DNA of 21,354 nucleotides from a virus. Shown in pieces: positions 7,750-15,935 of the stretch. Every line of letters starts with the position of its first letter. Within the stretch, counting starts at the first letter, position 1. The DNA lies in the IMG/VR virus record IMGVR_UViG_3300030110_000659, positions 30,453 to 51,806 of that record. One strand, 5' to 3'. The position numbers and the translations under genes were made by a program. The notes below the pieces were generated by a model. The model searched no databases and was not told the origin of the DNA. It was given only the letters and a program-made list of their open reading frames with translations.

Positions 7750-8687
7750 TAAGAAATAGTTCCTGACATAGTATTACCGTAGCCTGTTGATCTTTCTATG
7801 TGTGTAGACCTAACATACTCATACTTATTAATAAGAAGACTTTGCATATTTTTAATTCCTTGTTGAAATCTGTCAAATGTTATTTGATACTGTGGTCCTT
7901 CTCCACGATACTGATACACAAACGCAGAAGCACCATCTACAACTACAGGGGCAAATCTGTCAGGTATCGTAGTGGTATCTCCATGTGCATCTAAGTCACT
8001 AGGAAATGTAAAATAATCAAATGCTAATGTATATTGTTTATCTGGTAAAGGATACAACAAATAATTATTATCAGGTGAACGTACTATAAACTGTGGTATG
8101 CCACCATTTTCAAACTGTGTTACAGTTACTCCACTACTATGTGTAGCTGCAGTAGTACTATTAGCACCACGAGTACAACCTGTAATATCATTACCTGATA
8201 TTGCTGTATATGTAACTTGCTCACCAGCAATGTGTACAGTACCTGATGTATCAAGTCCTGTAGTAGATGTTAATGTTAATGTAGCTACGGTGCTAGAGTG
8301 AGAACCATTTAATGTTGTAGTTACAACTTCATCTTCTTGTATAGCATATTCTTTTTGAATATATTCATTATAGTTTAATGTTCTTAAATTATTTCCAGAT
8401 GCATTTACATCTGTGTCTTTTTTAATTCTAGCAGTGCTATAATCTACAGACTTTGTACTTGTAGGTAAAGAGTATCGTGCTACACCAGCAGTAAGTGTAG
8501 AACTATTAGTAGCATGATTAAAAGAATAACCAAACTCTCTTTGATTAATATATCTAATAGCTTCATTAACAGCATTTTTACATTGGACTTGCACACCTCT
8601 AGCTGCAGAAAAAGTAGTAGATGTAAGTTCTACTTCATTCATTCTTGTTATAACATCATTAGTTAATGATAAAAATGTAAGTGCCAT
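7749..8687 (-). CDS. Head-tail adaptor / tail tubular A-like protein with inserted beta domain
   Basis: 312 aa. The N-terminal part (LTNDVITRMNEVELTSTTF, then VQCKNAVNEAIRYINQREF) and the C-terminal part (NNYLLYPLPDKQYTLAFDYF, PDRFAPVVVDGASAFVYQYR) fit the helical-bundle adaptor of podoviruses (P22 gp4 / T7 gp11 type) that joins portal to tail. Residues about 121-190 interrupt this fold with a Ser/Thr-rich beta domain (SGTVHIAGEQVTYTAISGND, ITGCTRGANSTTAATH). The same type of domain occurs in the next gene. AAGGA lies about eight bases before the ATG. It follows the decoration gene after a 57-bp gap that contains a hairpin. Confidence 0.7.
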   Translation of the reverse strand: MALTFLSLTNDVITRMNEVELTSTTFSAARGVQVQCKNAVNEAIRYINQREFGYSFNHATNSSTLTAGVARYSLPTSTKSVDYSTARIKKDTDVNASGNNLRTLNYNEYIQKEYAIQEDEVVTTTLNGSHSSTVATLTLTSTTGLDTSGTVHIAGEQVTYTAISGNDITGCTRGANSTTAATHSSGVTVTQFENGGIPQFIVRSPDNNYLLYPLPDKQYTLAFDYFTFPSDLDAHGDTTTIPDRFAPVVVDGASAFVYQYRGEGPQYQITFDRFQQGIKNMQSLLINKYEYVRSTHIERSTGYGNTMSGTIS

Positions 8688-8710
8688 TAGGTTTCCTTTA
8701 GATAAGCTAA

Positions 8711-8735
8711 AGAGGCCAGTAAAATACCAGCCTCT
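8711..8735 (-). terminator. Intergenic hairpin between decoration and adaptor genes
   Basis: The minus-strand RNA forms an 11-bp stem with a three-base loop: AGAGGCUGGUA, UUU, UACUGGCCUCU. Two pairs are G-U wobbles that would be C-A mismatches on the other strand, so the leftward transcript is the one that folds. Only a short U run (UUU) follows, so it may be an attenuator or an RNA end-protecting or processing site that lowers tail-gene expression relative to capsid, not a full terminator. Confidence 0.55.
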
Positions 8736-8744
8736 AAAGTTATT

Positions 8745-9278
8745 TTAAATTAAGTCTCTTTGAGCAATTGCAGCTTCTGTCATTGCGGCAGAAACGTCAA
8801 CTACTACACAGTAGACACGTAAGCGTCCAGTTGCAGGATCAGCACCAGCGATTGTTACATCAATGGTATCTGCAGCACCAACAAGAGCTAGAGATTCTGC
8901 AGCATATGTAGAAGCTGAACCTGTACTAACAAGGTTAGCTTCACCATTAGAACCTTTTGCAAGGTATGTACCTGCAGTAGCATCAAGTGCCGCACCGTCA
9001 ATAATGTCATCACCACCACCAAAGTCAATATTACAAGTACAACTTGCAGTAAAAGACTTCATAATTTCAGCACCAGCAGCAATCACAAAGGATTCAGCAG
9101 GTACTTCTAGTAGTTGAAAGATGTCACCATTAGCAAGCGTAGCTCCTGCAGTAATCATAGCATCAATATCTAAGATCGCTTCAAGAGTGCGTACTGTGTT
9201 ACCTACATTAGTGTGAACAGCAAGAACGTCTGCGCCAACACCAGCAGTAGATGCGAGAGTCATATCAAAAGTAGCCAT
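8745..9278 (-). CDS. Head decoration-like structural protein
   Basis: 177 aa, rich in Ala, Gly, Thr and Asp, with no membrane segment. Regions such as TLEAILDIDAMITAGATLAN and GDIFQLLEVPAESFVIAAGA suggest an all-beta virion protein; a Cys pair (CTC) occurs near residue 80. The gene begins 15 bases after the major capsid stop, with a GGGAGGA Shine-Dalgarno element almost touching that stop, so it is cotranscribed with the capsid gene and probably made at high level. By position and composition it is likely a decoration or capsid-associated protein. I have no family signature to prove this. Confidence 0.65.
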   Translation of the reverse strand: MATFDMTLASTAGVGADVLAVHTNVGNTVRTLEAILDIDAMITAGATLANGDIFQLLEVPAESFVIAAGAEIMKSFTASCTCNIDFGGGDDIIDGAALDATAGTYLAKGSNGEANLVSTGSASTYAAESLALVGAADTIDVTIAGADPATGRLRVYCVVVDVSAAMTEAAIAQRDLI

Positions 9279-9293
9279 AAGTTATATCCTCCC

Positions 9294-10367
9294 TTACGCT
9301 GCGTTATAACGAGCAGTTACGATAGCTTCTGGACGAAGTATCTTTCTGCCGTATAGATGCATACCACGAACAATGTCAGCAAAGCTGTCCTGATCACGAT
9401 ATGTTTCTGTCTTATTGATTTGCTCCGCAGTTGCGACAGCAGAATCATGTCCAGCAACAATAACACCAAGGTTTGTTAATTGATTAGCTGTGCCTGATGT
9501 TCCAGGTCCAGTGCCAAGGGCAGGTAGATTGGAAGATGTATAGACACGGAAACCGTGGAAGTTATTTACAGTTAGACCATTACGTAGTCCACCTGACTCA
9601 CCGAAGTCAGCGTTCATAAAACGTGAATCTTCATCAGCAAGAATTTCCATAAACACTGGATCAACTACAAGCCAGCGATTCTGTGAATCAACTTGCTGTT
9701 GGTCAAGCAAACGCTTCATGCGTGAAATAATCATCGCAGGAGAAACTGTTGCTGTTGGCAGTGATGTAGCTCCAGGCATACGAGCAGTTACTGGAATCGA
9801 ATGAGTACCAGCAGATGTTGTCGTAATGTTACCGAAGTCACCTTTATGAAGCTGCATTGAAGAAAGCAGTTCGTTTGAACCTGCAGTAGATACAGCTTTA
9901 GTACCATTAACAGTTGTGTTAAGAGTACTTGCTTTACTATGCAAAGAACTTTGTGCGTAGCCAGCCATATATCCAAGAACTTCTTGGTCATACTGGTCAG
10001 ACAAACGATAAGCAGCACGATTGCTTGCTAAGTCCATGAAATTGATGTGGCTGTGAGCTTCTTCAATATCGTCCATTTTAAAAGCATAGTAGTTAGCTTT
10101 GTCAATAACAAGTGAGAAGTCTTCATCAGTTAAATCTTGGGCTGTAACATTTGTGCCACGTGCATATTCCGACACTGAAATTTCAGGCTCTTTGATAATT
10201 TTAACTGTATCACCTTGCCCAGAAATCTCTCCGAAATAATCAGAGTTAGTAATGTCTCCTACAACAGTAGACTTGCGGAATGCAAGTTGTACCTGTTTGG
10301 AGTAGATTACAGGACTAAAATTACCATTAGGTAAATTCCCATAACCTGTTGCGGTTTTAAAAGCCAT
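9294..10367 (-). CDS. Major capsid protein
   Basis: 357 aa, a common length for an HK97-fold coat protein without a long delta domain. The N-terminus (FSPVIYSKQVQLAFRKSTVV, then GEISGQGDTVKIIKEPEISV) is the pattern seen in coat proteins of many marine tailed phages: an N-arm followed by E-loop strands. Later segments include DEDSRFMNADFG and a C-terminal RKILRPEAIVTARYNAA. The gene directly follows the scaffold gene, has the strongest Shine-Dalgarno sequence in the window (AGGAGG, six bases before ATG) and has its own promoter and long leader, as expected for the most abundant virion protein. The HK97 fold is inferred from family knowledge; the assignment as coat protein rests on context plus sequence style. 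Confidence 0.85.
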   Translation of the reverse strand: MAFKTATGYGNLPNGNFSPVIYSKQVQLAFRKSTVVGDITNSDYFGEISGQGDTVKIIKEPEISVSEYARGTNVTAQDLTDEDFSLVIDKANYYAFKMDDIEEAHSHINFMDLASNRAAYRLSDQYDQEVLGYMAGYAQSSLHSKASTLNTTVNGTKAVSTAGSNELLSSMQLHKGDFGNITTTSAGTHSIPVTARMPGATSLPTATVSPAMIISRMKRLLDQQQVDSQNRWLVVDPVFMEILADEDSRFMNADFGESGGLRNGLTVNNFHGFRVYTSSNLPALGTGPGTSGTANQLTNLGVIVAGHDSAVATAEQINKTETYRDQDSFADIVRGMHLYGRKILRPEAIVTARYNAA

Positions 10368-10576
10368 TATATCCTCCTATAAAGTTTAGGCTTGCTTATA
10401 AGCTAAACATTATCACATAGAGGCTGTTTGTTTTCTAGGGTGCATATTGTTATTAGTTGGCCTACCAATAACGTTATGGGCCTATACTTGAACAGGTAAG
10501 TCTTACGTATTGTTTAGTTTTAGATTTGGTAGTTTATTATTAGGTAGACCCAATGGGCGGCTAATAATGATTATAC
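10368..10576 (-). other. Long structured 5' leader of the capsid gene
   Basis: About 200 nt separate the predicted start of transcription from the capsid ATG, with no open reading frame longer than about ten codons. The stretch holds several inverted repeats on the minus strand: GGGTCTA (10551-10545) paired with TAGGCCC (10484-10478), a near-perfect palindrome around CATAACGTTATTG (about 10464-10479), and a strong hairpin at 10384-10408 next to the ribosome binding site. I recognise no known riboswitch or tRNA in it. Confidence 0.5.
10384..10408 (-). promoter_or_regulatory. Hairpin directly upstream of the capsid ribosome binding site
   Basis: On the minus strand GTTTAGCTT pairs with AAGC-C-TAAAC: a nine-pair stem with one bulged C and the loop ATAAGC. 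It ends only five bases before AGGAGG (10378-10373). Such a hairpin could protect the 5' part of the capsid mRNA, keep the ribosome binding site single-stranded, or modulate initiation. The role is inferred. Confidence 0.55.
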
Positions 10577-10581
10577 CTATA

Positions 10582-10609
10582 GTTATACCGTATTAATTTT
10601 ATTTGTCAA
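10582..10609 (-). promoter_or_regulatory. Sigma70-like promoter P2 for the capsid gene
   Basis: On the minus strand a perfect TTGACA (10609-10604) is followed after 16 bases by TATAAC (10587-10582) within the shared core GGTATAACT; a second possible -10, TATAAT, lies at 10575-10570. It starts eight bases past the scaffold stop codon and so sits at the right place to boost capsid expression over scaffold and terminase. Confidence 0.65.
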
Positions 10610-10616
10610 CAGTATT

Positions 10617-11477
10617 TTATCGTGCAGAACCAGACATATCGTAAATAAATTTTCCAGTTCTTATTGCTTCCATGATCGCATCAGAAGCCTTTTCGTATTG
10701 TTTAGTTGTCATACTGGCAACTTGCGATTCACTAAACGTACCGTCTTTGCTATCTGTATCAGGAGCATTACGACTAGTGCGATTAACAGAACGTGCAGCA
10801 TCTTTGTTGCTTGCAGGTTTTTTTGTGCTAATGTTCATGTCTGCTTTGTACAAATCAATTGCACGACTTGCAGAACGAGCATCTGTATCATTTTCGTATA
10901 GAGCATCTTGAACCCACTTAGGTTGTTCTTCTGCCCAATTGTGAAAGTCATCACTATCTCGTATCTCACCAAAGTCAGGATGAACCTTTAACAGTTCTAC
11001 TTCTGCTTTTTCACGAGATGCTGTAGCTCTCATTTCATCTATTTCTTTTACACGGTTTTCTAAACCTTCTGACTGTTCACGAGCTTTCTTAATTGCTATT
11101 GTTTCTACAATGGCTGCTACATCAGGATACTGTGCTGCCCATGCATCAATGTCTTCATCAGACTTAGGCAGTTTAATCTCTTTACGTGTAACATCTTTTA
11201 ACTGTGTCTCTAGTTGGCTAAACTTATCTTCCCAAGACTTTTCTTTTTCTTGCATATGCCGCCTAAGATCACCATAACGTTTCTTAAAACTTTTTTCTTC
11301 TGCATTAGTAGGTTCAGTTTCTTGTGCTTGAGCCTCTGGTGCATCTTCTTTATCTGCAAGTAGTTGCTTTAGTTCTTCCTCATCTTGATCAATGCGGTTT
11401 GAGTTAGCACTCTTCCTATCTACAAATGCAACCTTTTTGGGAGTGGTTACTTCTCCTGCCATAGTAGTAGTATTCAT
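10617..11477 (-). CDS. Capsid assembly scaffolding protein
   Basis: 286 aa, highly charged and without a globular hydrophobic core. Two stretches have coiled-coil character: about 60-100 (KSFKKRYGDLRRHMQEKEKS, followed by WEDKFSQLETQLKDV) and about 128-165 (KKAREQSEGLENRVKEIDEM). A central part (LPKSDEDIDAWAAQYPDVAA) and the segment HPDFGEIRDSDDFHNWAEEQ are typical of phage scaffolds. The C-terminal third is polar and probably flexible. Its place directly before the major capsid gene fits. The first ATG has only a weak AGAAAG-type ribosome binding site; an internal ATG at codon 6 is possible. Expected to guide procapsid assembly and then leave or be cleaved. Confidence 0.85.
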   Translation of the reverse strand: MNTTTMAGEVTTPKKVAFVDRKSANSNRIDQDEEELKQLLADKEDAPEAQAQETEPTNAEEKSFKKRYGDLRRHMQEKEKSWEDKFSQLETQLKDVTRKEIKLPKSDEDIDAWAAQYPDVAAIVETIAIKKAREQSEGLENRVKEIDEMRATASREKAEVELLKVHPDFGEIRDSDDFHNWAEEQPKWVQDALYENDTDARSASRAIDLYKADMNISTKKPASNKDAARSVNRTSRNAPDTDSKDGTFSESQVASMTTKQYEKASDAIMEAIRTGKFIYDMSGSAR

Positions 11478-11552
11478 TATAGTTCTTTCTTTCTGGGGCC
11501 ACCGTAGCCTAGTGTTGGTAGGGGGATGAGTAGCCAGCGTATAAGGTGATTG

Positions 11553-13652
11553 TTATTTTCTACGAGAAGCTAGGCCACCTCTATTCATAGGACCAGTTAT
11601 ATTACTGCCTCCTGTACCTGCTCCAACTCCTGTACCTGAAATCATTTTTGATCCAGATAGTTTTCCTGCTGTTGATCCACTTACACCAGCCGCAATAGCT
11701 TTCTTTTGTGCTGCAGACTTACTAGCTGCTGTAGCTGTACTTGCTTTACTTGCTTTAGCCTGTGCTGCTTTTTGCATTTGTTCTGCTAAACTAGGTCTAT
11801 CATCATCATCACTACTACTAGTTGAAGGTGTTACAGGATCAGGTTTTGTTTGTTTACTTCTAGGTGTAAATGGAGTAGCAGTTCCATCACTACGTATTAT
11901 TTCATCTTCTTCTGGCTTAGGTTCTTTACCAAAAACTTCTGCTACTTTAGTTGTAAAACTTTTAGCTGCTTGATCTAATTGTTTATTTAGTGCTGTTGCG
12001 CCACGTACACCAGCAGTATAATCATAAGAAGTTAAATTCATATTTTCTGTTCTTTTTACCATGTCTTGATAGTTTTCATATTGATTATTAAAGTTAAGTG
12101 TTGATGCTTTTAATGCATCATAGGCTGCGTTTCCTGTTTTCATTTCTGGAATAAGTCCTGTTCTATCTACTGGCGGTTTATATGTACCATCTTTTATTTT
12201 TTCTCGACCAGAAATAAACTCTTTATTATCTAATGGTATAGTAACATTATCTTGTAAATTTACATTTGGAGCCACCATTTCATCAAATGGTATATTTTCA
12301 GTTGGAGACCCAAAATCAGTATATTCAAGTGCCAAATCAGTTTCAGTTTTTTTAGGTATGCCTAATTCTAGTTCAGCATCATTAATTTGTTTTTGTAAAT
12401 CACCTTGCATGGTTCGTATATCTGCGTCTTCTAATGCACCATCTGATAAACCTTGACCTGTATATCCTTCTGCAAAAACTGCATCTCCCATTATTTTACC
12501 AAATTCTTCACTCTCTTTACTTTCTTCTAATGATGGTTTTGCACCTGTTAAAGGCGCAGTATCTATATCTTGTCTACCTGTTTGTGTATAAGAAAACGCA
12601 TCTTTATTTGGATTAGCAAGACTATTACCTGCATTACCTCCAACTTTTGTAACAATATTTTTTTCTTTTTCACCAAACCCAAGTGCATTAGAAATACCAT
12701 CTACAATTTTATTAAATATATTTTTATCTGCACCTTCTTTAATAGCTTTATCTATTGCATTAAGTTTAGCAACTTGTCCTGCAGTAGCTGTTTTCTTTGC
12801 TGCAGCTAATGCTTTTTCAAAAGAAGCATCTCTACCTTTAGCATTCATTTTATTACCAAGATGTACAAAGGCAGCTAGTGGGCCACCAAGTGCAGCAGCT
12901 ACACCTGTTACAATAAGAGGCGCATTACCTGTAGTTTTTTCTGCTTCTTTAATCCACAAGTCAACTTTAGCTGCATCAGGTGGATCACCAAACTCCATAT
13001 CCCAACCACCAGCTTCTTGAAAAGGTGTTTTATCTGGAAAACGTTGTGAAGGTTCACGATCACTACCTGTGGGTATAGCTTTTTCTGTTTCTGTTTCTTC
13101 TTCTACAGGTGCAGAACCTTTTAGTACATAACCTGCTGGAATAGGTATAACTGGCTCACCATCAAAGAAAGGTATACGTCTATCTGGTGAACCTTCTTTT
13201 ACATATATACGAACATCTTGATTGCTAAAGTCAAAGTCAGGCATACGTATACTACCACCAGACTGTAAGAACAAACCACCCTGTGCTTTTTTCTTTGGTT
13301 TATCATCTTTATCTGGCCCACCAATAACAACTAGATCAGCCATACCAAATGGCATATCGTCAGGCATTGTAGCTTCATCACTATTACCCATTTGACCCAT
13401 AGCTTCCATTTGCTTGAGGCCCATCTTAGCAGCTTGCCGCATCTCCATAAGTTTCTCAAGGCCAAGAAACCTAACTACATCAGCAGGAAATACAAACTCA
13501 CCTTCACTTACCTGTGCAGGTATATCATCTCTAACTTCTTTACGAGTGCTACCAATAGGAACTTCATTACCAGATTCTTCATCTACCATACCACCTTCAT
13601 CACGTAAGCCACCTTCTTCAAACATATCCATTTGACGTTGCATGTTATCCAT
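11553..13652 (-). CDS. Large conserved phage protein between portal and scaffold, unknown function
   Basis: 699 aa. The N-terminal 110 residues look conserved in style (GGMVDEESGNEVPIGSTRKE, then VRDDIPAQVSEGEFVFPADV, then GLEKLMEMRQAAKMGLKQME), a pattern I recall from marine phage proteins in this slot. A hydrophobic Ala/Gly-rich stretch lies at about 244-265 (PLIVTGVAAALGGPLAAFVH), able to contact or span a membrane. The rest is polar and low in complexity, and the C-terminus is Ala/Ser/Lys-rich, ending MNRGGLASRRK. The start overlaps the previous small gene by eight bases. Possibilities are an internal virion or ejection protein, or an assembly factor; no catalytic motif is visible, and I assign no function. 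Confidence 0.75.
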   Translation of the reverse strand: MDNMQRQMDMFEEGGLRDEGGMVDEESGNEVPIGSTRKEVRDDIPAQVSEGEFVFPADVVRFLGLEKLMEMRQAAKMGLKQMEAMGQMGNSDEATMPDDMPFGMADLVVIGGPDKDDKPKKKAQGGLFLQSGGSIRMPDFDFSNQDVRIYVKEGSPDRRIPFFDGEPVIPIPAGYVLKGSAPVEEETETEKAIPTGSDREPSQRFPDKTPFQEAGGWDMEFGDPPDAAKVDLWIKEAEKTTGNAPLIVTGVAAALGGPLAAFVHLGNKMNAKGRDASFEKALAAAKKTATAGQVAKLNAIDKAIKEGADKNIFNKIVDGISNALGFGEKEKNIVTKVGGNAGNSLANPNKDAFSYTQTGRQDIDTAPLTGAKPSLEESKESEEFGKIMGDAVFAEGYTGQGLSDGALEDADIRTMQGDLQKQINDAELELGIPKKTETDLALEYTDFGSPTENIPFDEMVAPNVNLQDNVTIPLDNKEFISGREKIKDGTYKPPVDRTGLIPEMKTGNAAYDALKASTLNFNNQYENYQDMVKRTENMNLTSYDYTAGVRGATALNKQLDQAAKSFTTKVAEVFGKEPKPEEDEIIRSDGTATPFTPRSKQTKPDPVTPSTSSSDDDDRPSLAEQMQKAAQAKASKASTATAASKSAAQKKAIAAGVSGSTAGKLSGSKMISGTGVGAGTGGSNITGPMNRGGLASRRK

Positions 13653-13860
13653 TTTTTAATACCTCATCTCGTAATAGTTGTAATCTACGTAACTGATATA
13701 TTGCACCTTGTGCTCTATGTATTGTCATAGTATTATCTGCTTGTTCCATAGAACGATGTTGTTGCTCTATAATAGTATCTAAATAACTACTGAACTGGCC
13801 CCACTGCTGGTGGTTGCTGACCAGCCCCTTGAGCTTGTTGAGGTGCTCCTTGTCCTTCAT
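13645..13860 (-). CDS. Small conserved phage protein overlapping the portal gene
   Basis: About 71 aa, predicted mostly helical (KDKEHLNKLKGLVSNHQQWG, YLDTIIEQQHRSMEQADN, GAIYQLRRLQLLRDEVLKNG). It sits just after the portal and overlaps its last 74 bases in another frame. The ATG at 13860 is preferred because AAGGA lies about ten bases upstream; a GTG two codons earlier (13866) is possible. In the overlap the codons are unusually GC-rich (CAC, CTC, AAG, CAG), because the portal frame there encodes a Gln/Gly/Pro-rich tail. The downstream 699-aa gene overlaps its end by eight bases. The helical, charged character suits a small assembly chaperone or connector partner, but this is conjecture. Confidence 0.75.
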   Translation of the reverse strand: MKDKEHLNKLKGLVSNHQQWGQFSSYLDTIIEQQHRSMEQADNTMTIHRAQGAIYQLRRLQLLRDEVLKNG

Positions 13861-15925
13861 TACCACTAAATCCTTGTTCTTGTGGTACTGGAACCTGTCC
13901 TGTACCTATAGTGCCACCACCTGCACCTGTAGGGTCTGCTGGATTTGCACCTGCTGGTGGTTGTCCTTCAGGTGCTGGCTGTTGGAAACCTTTCATAAGT
14001 TCTGCCTGTACAGCAGCCTCATCCATATTATTAGTTACTTTATCTGGATCAAGATCAAGAGACTTTGCAATCTCACGAATAACATACTGAAACTTAGCAA
14101 ACGGTGCAAGTGCAGGGCTAGATGCAATCTGCATAAACTGCATTAGTCTTTGACTACGTACTTCATTAGCCATTAGACTTTCTGTACCACGAGCCTTAAC
14201 CTCTAAGTCACCTTTAATGTTTGGATCAAAGTCAAACTGCATATTAAATCTAAATAAACCTTCACCTAGTGGCCTAAGTAAGTAGTCATCTACATTTTTA
14301 ATAACACTCTTTATACTACCTTGTGCAGCACCCATAAGCATACTAATACCAGAAGCAGTACGGCCCACGCCCGATACGCCTGTTTGACCATGTGCGAAAG
14401 ATGGAAAGCCAGTTGATTCATCTGCTAATACTCTTGCTTTATCAAATAACTGTAAGTTTTCCTGTGACACGTTAGGAAACTTAGTACCAAAGATAGCTTG
14501 TCCAGGTGCTCCACCCTGTCTCCTAAATACCTTGCCTGGATATACTGATAAGTCTTGGCCTGGAACTAGGTTAGTTTCATCTACCTCAATAAGAAGATTA
14601 CCAGATAATACAGCATTGTCAACAGCCATTCTCATAAAACCATTCATAAGAGTTTGTGTATCGTCCATATTTTCTGCAATACCTACCCCAAAGAATGAGT
14701 AAGGATTTAATTCGTATGGTGAAGCCATATAAGGTATAGTGGCAGGTTTAAACGGATTAAGAACCATACGCAATAATTTACCATTACATATCCATATGTT
14801 TGCTTGCAGTTCGTCTACATTAGATAGTTCTTTAGGTATATCTACACCTTGTTCTACTAACATATCTGTATCGCACATACCCCAATACTCTAAAACTTCG
14901 TAACGATTTACGCCGTAGTCAGGTACATAATCAGCTAGATCATCTTCCCAATACTCTTTATTATAGTTCTCTCCTAACTGTACAGCTTCCTCAATTACAG
15001 TAGGACGAAAGTATGGTCTACGTTTTAATCCACGTAACTGTGTACGTGACATCTTATGTCTCTCAATAACAAACTGAGCTTCGTCCATATTATTTGCATC
15101 TGGATCAGGATAAAAGTTCCACACAGATACATGAGATACTTGCGGTATAGTTTTTATAACAGGGTTATACTCACCATCTTCTCCCCAATTAGGGTACTCT
15201 TTGTCTATAGCAAACGGACCTTTCATTACACCAGTACCAAACAATGCCATCTCAAATGCTGTACTGCGTAAATGTTTACTTGCACTAGACTCTTCTAGTT
15301 GATCATGTATTTTCTTTTGCATTGTCTTAGCAGCTACCATAGCTGGACTAAATGTAATTGCAGTAGGTGTTTTACCTACACCTTGACGTAAGCCATCTAT
15401 GTTATTTAACTTTTCTGACAGTGGACCAAGGCTATCCGCTAGTGTTGCTGCTGTAGCACCTTTAGGTAATTCTTTACCATCACCTTTAAAACCATACGGA
15501 TTTACTTCTTCATCCATACCAGATTCTTTTAATTGCTCTGGTTCTTTAGGATCAAAGTGTACATCTGCAACTACACCGTCAGGTAATTCTGTTGGGTCTA
15601 CTGTTAGCGGAAACTTTTGACTAGCAAATAGTACATCAACAATCTGTCCATAAGCTGCAAGTGTTTTTGTTTTAGTTACTTTAATAAATACTCTTGACTT
15701 TTCAGCCTCTGTAAACTGCACATCAGGCCCATACAAACCACGATAGTTTCTGTAAGAACGTAACCATCTGTGTTCATCTTGTTGTCTGTGATCTTCTGCA
15801 CGACTATACCTGTCCATAATAAATGGAATAATCTTTGATGTGTTTACGTCTTCTACGTCAGAGTTATCACTGTCTTCTAAGACAATAGAATCATCTTCAA
15901 TAAAACCTTCGTTATCTTCTGCCAT
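13787..15925 (-). CDS. Portal protein
   Basis: 712 aa, the normal size for a podoviral portal. It begins with an acidic leader (EDNEGFIEDDSIVLEDSD), then a helical region (KIIPFIMDRYSRAEDHRQQ, RWLRSYRNYRGLYG) typical of portal N-termini. The middle contains HVSVWNFYPDPDANNMDEAQ, a hallmark of this portal group, and NGFMRMAVDNAVLSGNLLIE in the stem/wing region. The C-terminal 70 residues are rich in Pro, Gln and Gly and overlap a second gene. It directly follows TerL, as in most tailed phages. Twelve copies should form the ring at one capsid vertex through which DNA is packaged and released. AAGGAAAA precedes the ATG. Confidence 0.9.
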   Translation of the reverse strand: MAEDNEGFIEDDSIVLEDSDNSDVEDVNTSKIIPFIMDRYSRAEDHRQQDEHRWLRSYRNYRGLYGPDVQFTEAEKSRVFIKVTKTKTLAAYGQIVDVLFASQKFPLTVDPTELPDGVVADVHFDPKEPEQLKESGMDEEVNPYGFKGDGKELPKGATAATLADSLGPLSEKLNNIDGLRQGVGKTPTAITFSPAMVAAKTMQKKIHDQLEESSASKHLRSTAFEMALFGTGVMKGPFAIDKEYPNWGEDGEYNPVIKTIPQVSHVSVWNFYPDPDANNMDEAQFVIERHKMSRTQLRGLKRRPYFRPTVIEEAVQLGENYNKEYWEDDLADYVPDYGVNRYEVLEYWGMCDTDMLVEQGVDIPKELSNVDELQANIWICNGKLLRMVLNPFKPATIPYMASPYELNPYSFFGVGIAENMDDTQTLMNGFMRMAVDNAVLSGNLLIEVDETNLVPGQDLSVYPGKVFRRQGGAPGQAIFGTKFPNVSQENLQLFDKARVLADESTGFPSFAHGQTGVSGVGRTASGISMLMGAAQGSIKSVIKNVDDYLLRPLGEGLFRFNMQFDFDPNIKGDLEVKARGTESLMANEVRSQRLMQFMQIASSPALAPFAKFQYVIREIAKSLDLDPDKVTNNMDEAAVQAELMKGFQQPAPEGQPPAGANPADPTGAGGGTIGTGQVPVPQEQGFSGNEGQGAPQQAQGAGQQPPAVGPVQ

Positions 15926-15935
15926 TTATTTTTCC

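Noticed and set aside
9788-10018. Second minus-strand frame inside the capsid gene
   Set aside because: It is a shadow of the major capsid frame, with a Leu/Val-rich composition and no ribosome binding site of its own.
10478-10551. tRNA-like stretch in the capsid leader (7-bp acceptor-like stem spanning 74 nt, with TTCAAGT inside)
   Set aside because: The D and anticodon arms cannot be formed, and the stem around TTCAAGT mispairs at three of five positions. I keep it only as a possible leader stem.
12434-13635. Plus-strand open frames antisense to the 699-aa gene, rich in Ile/Leu/Phe/Cys
   Set aside because: Their composition is the expected complement of a polar, Lys/Glu-rich gene on the other strand; they are not membrane proteins.
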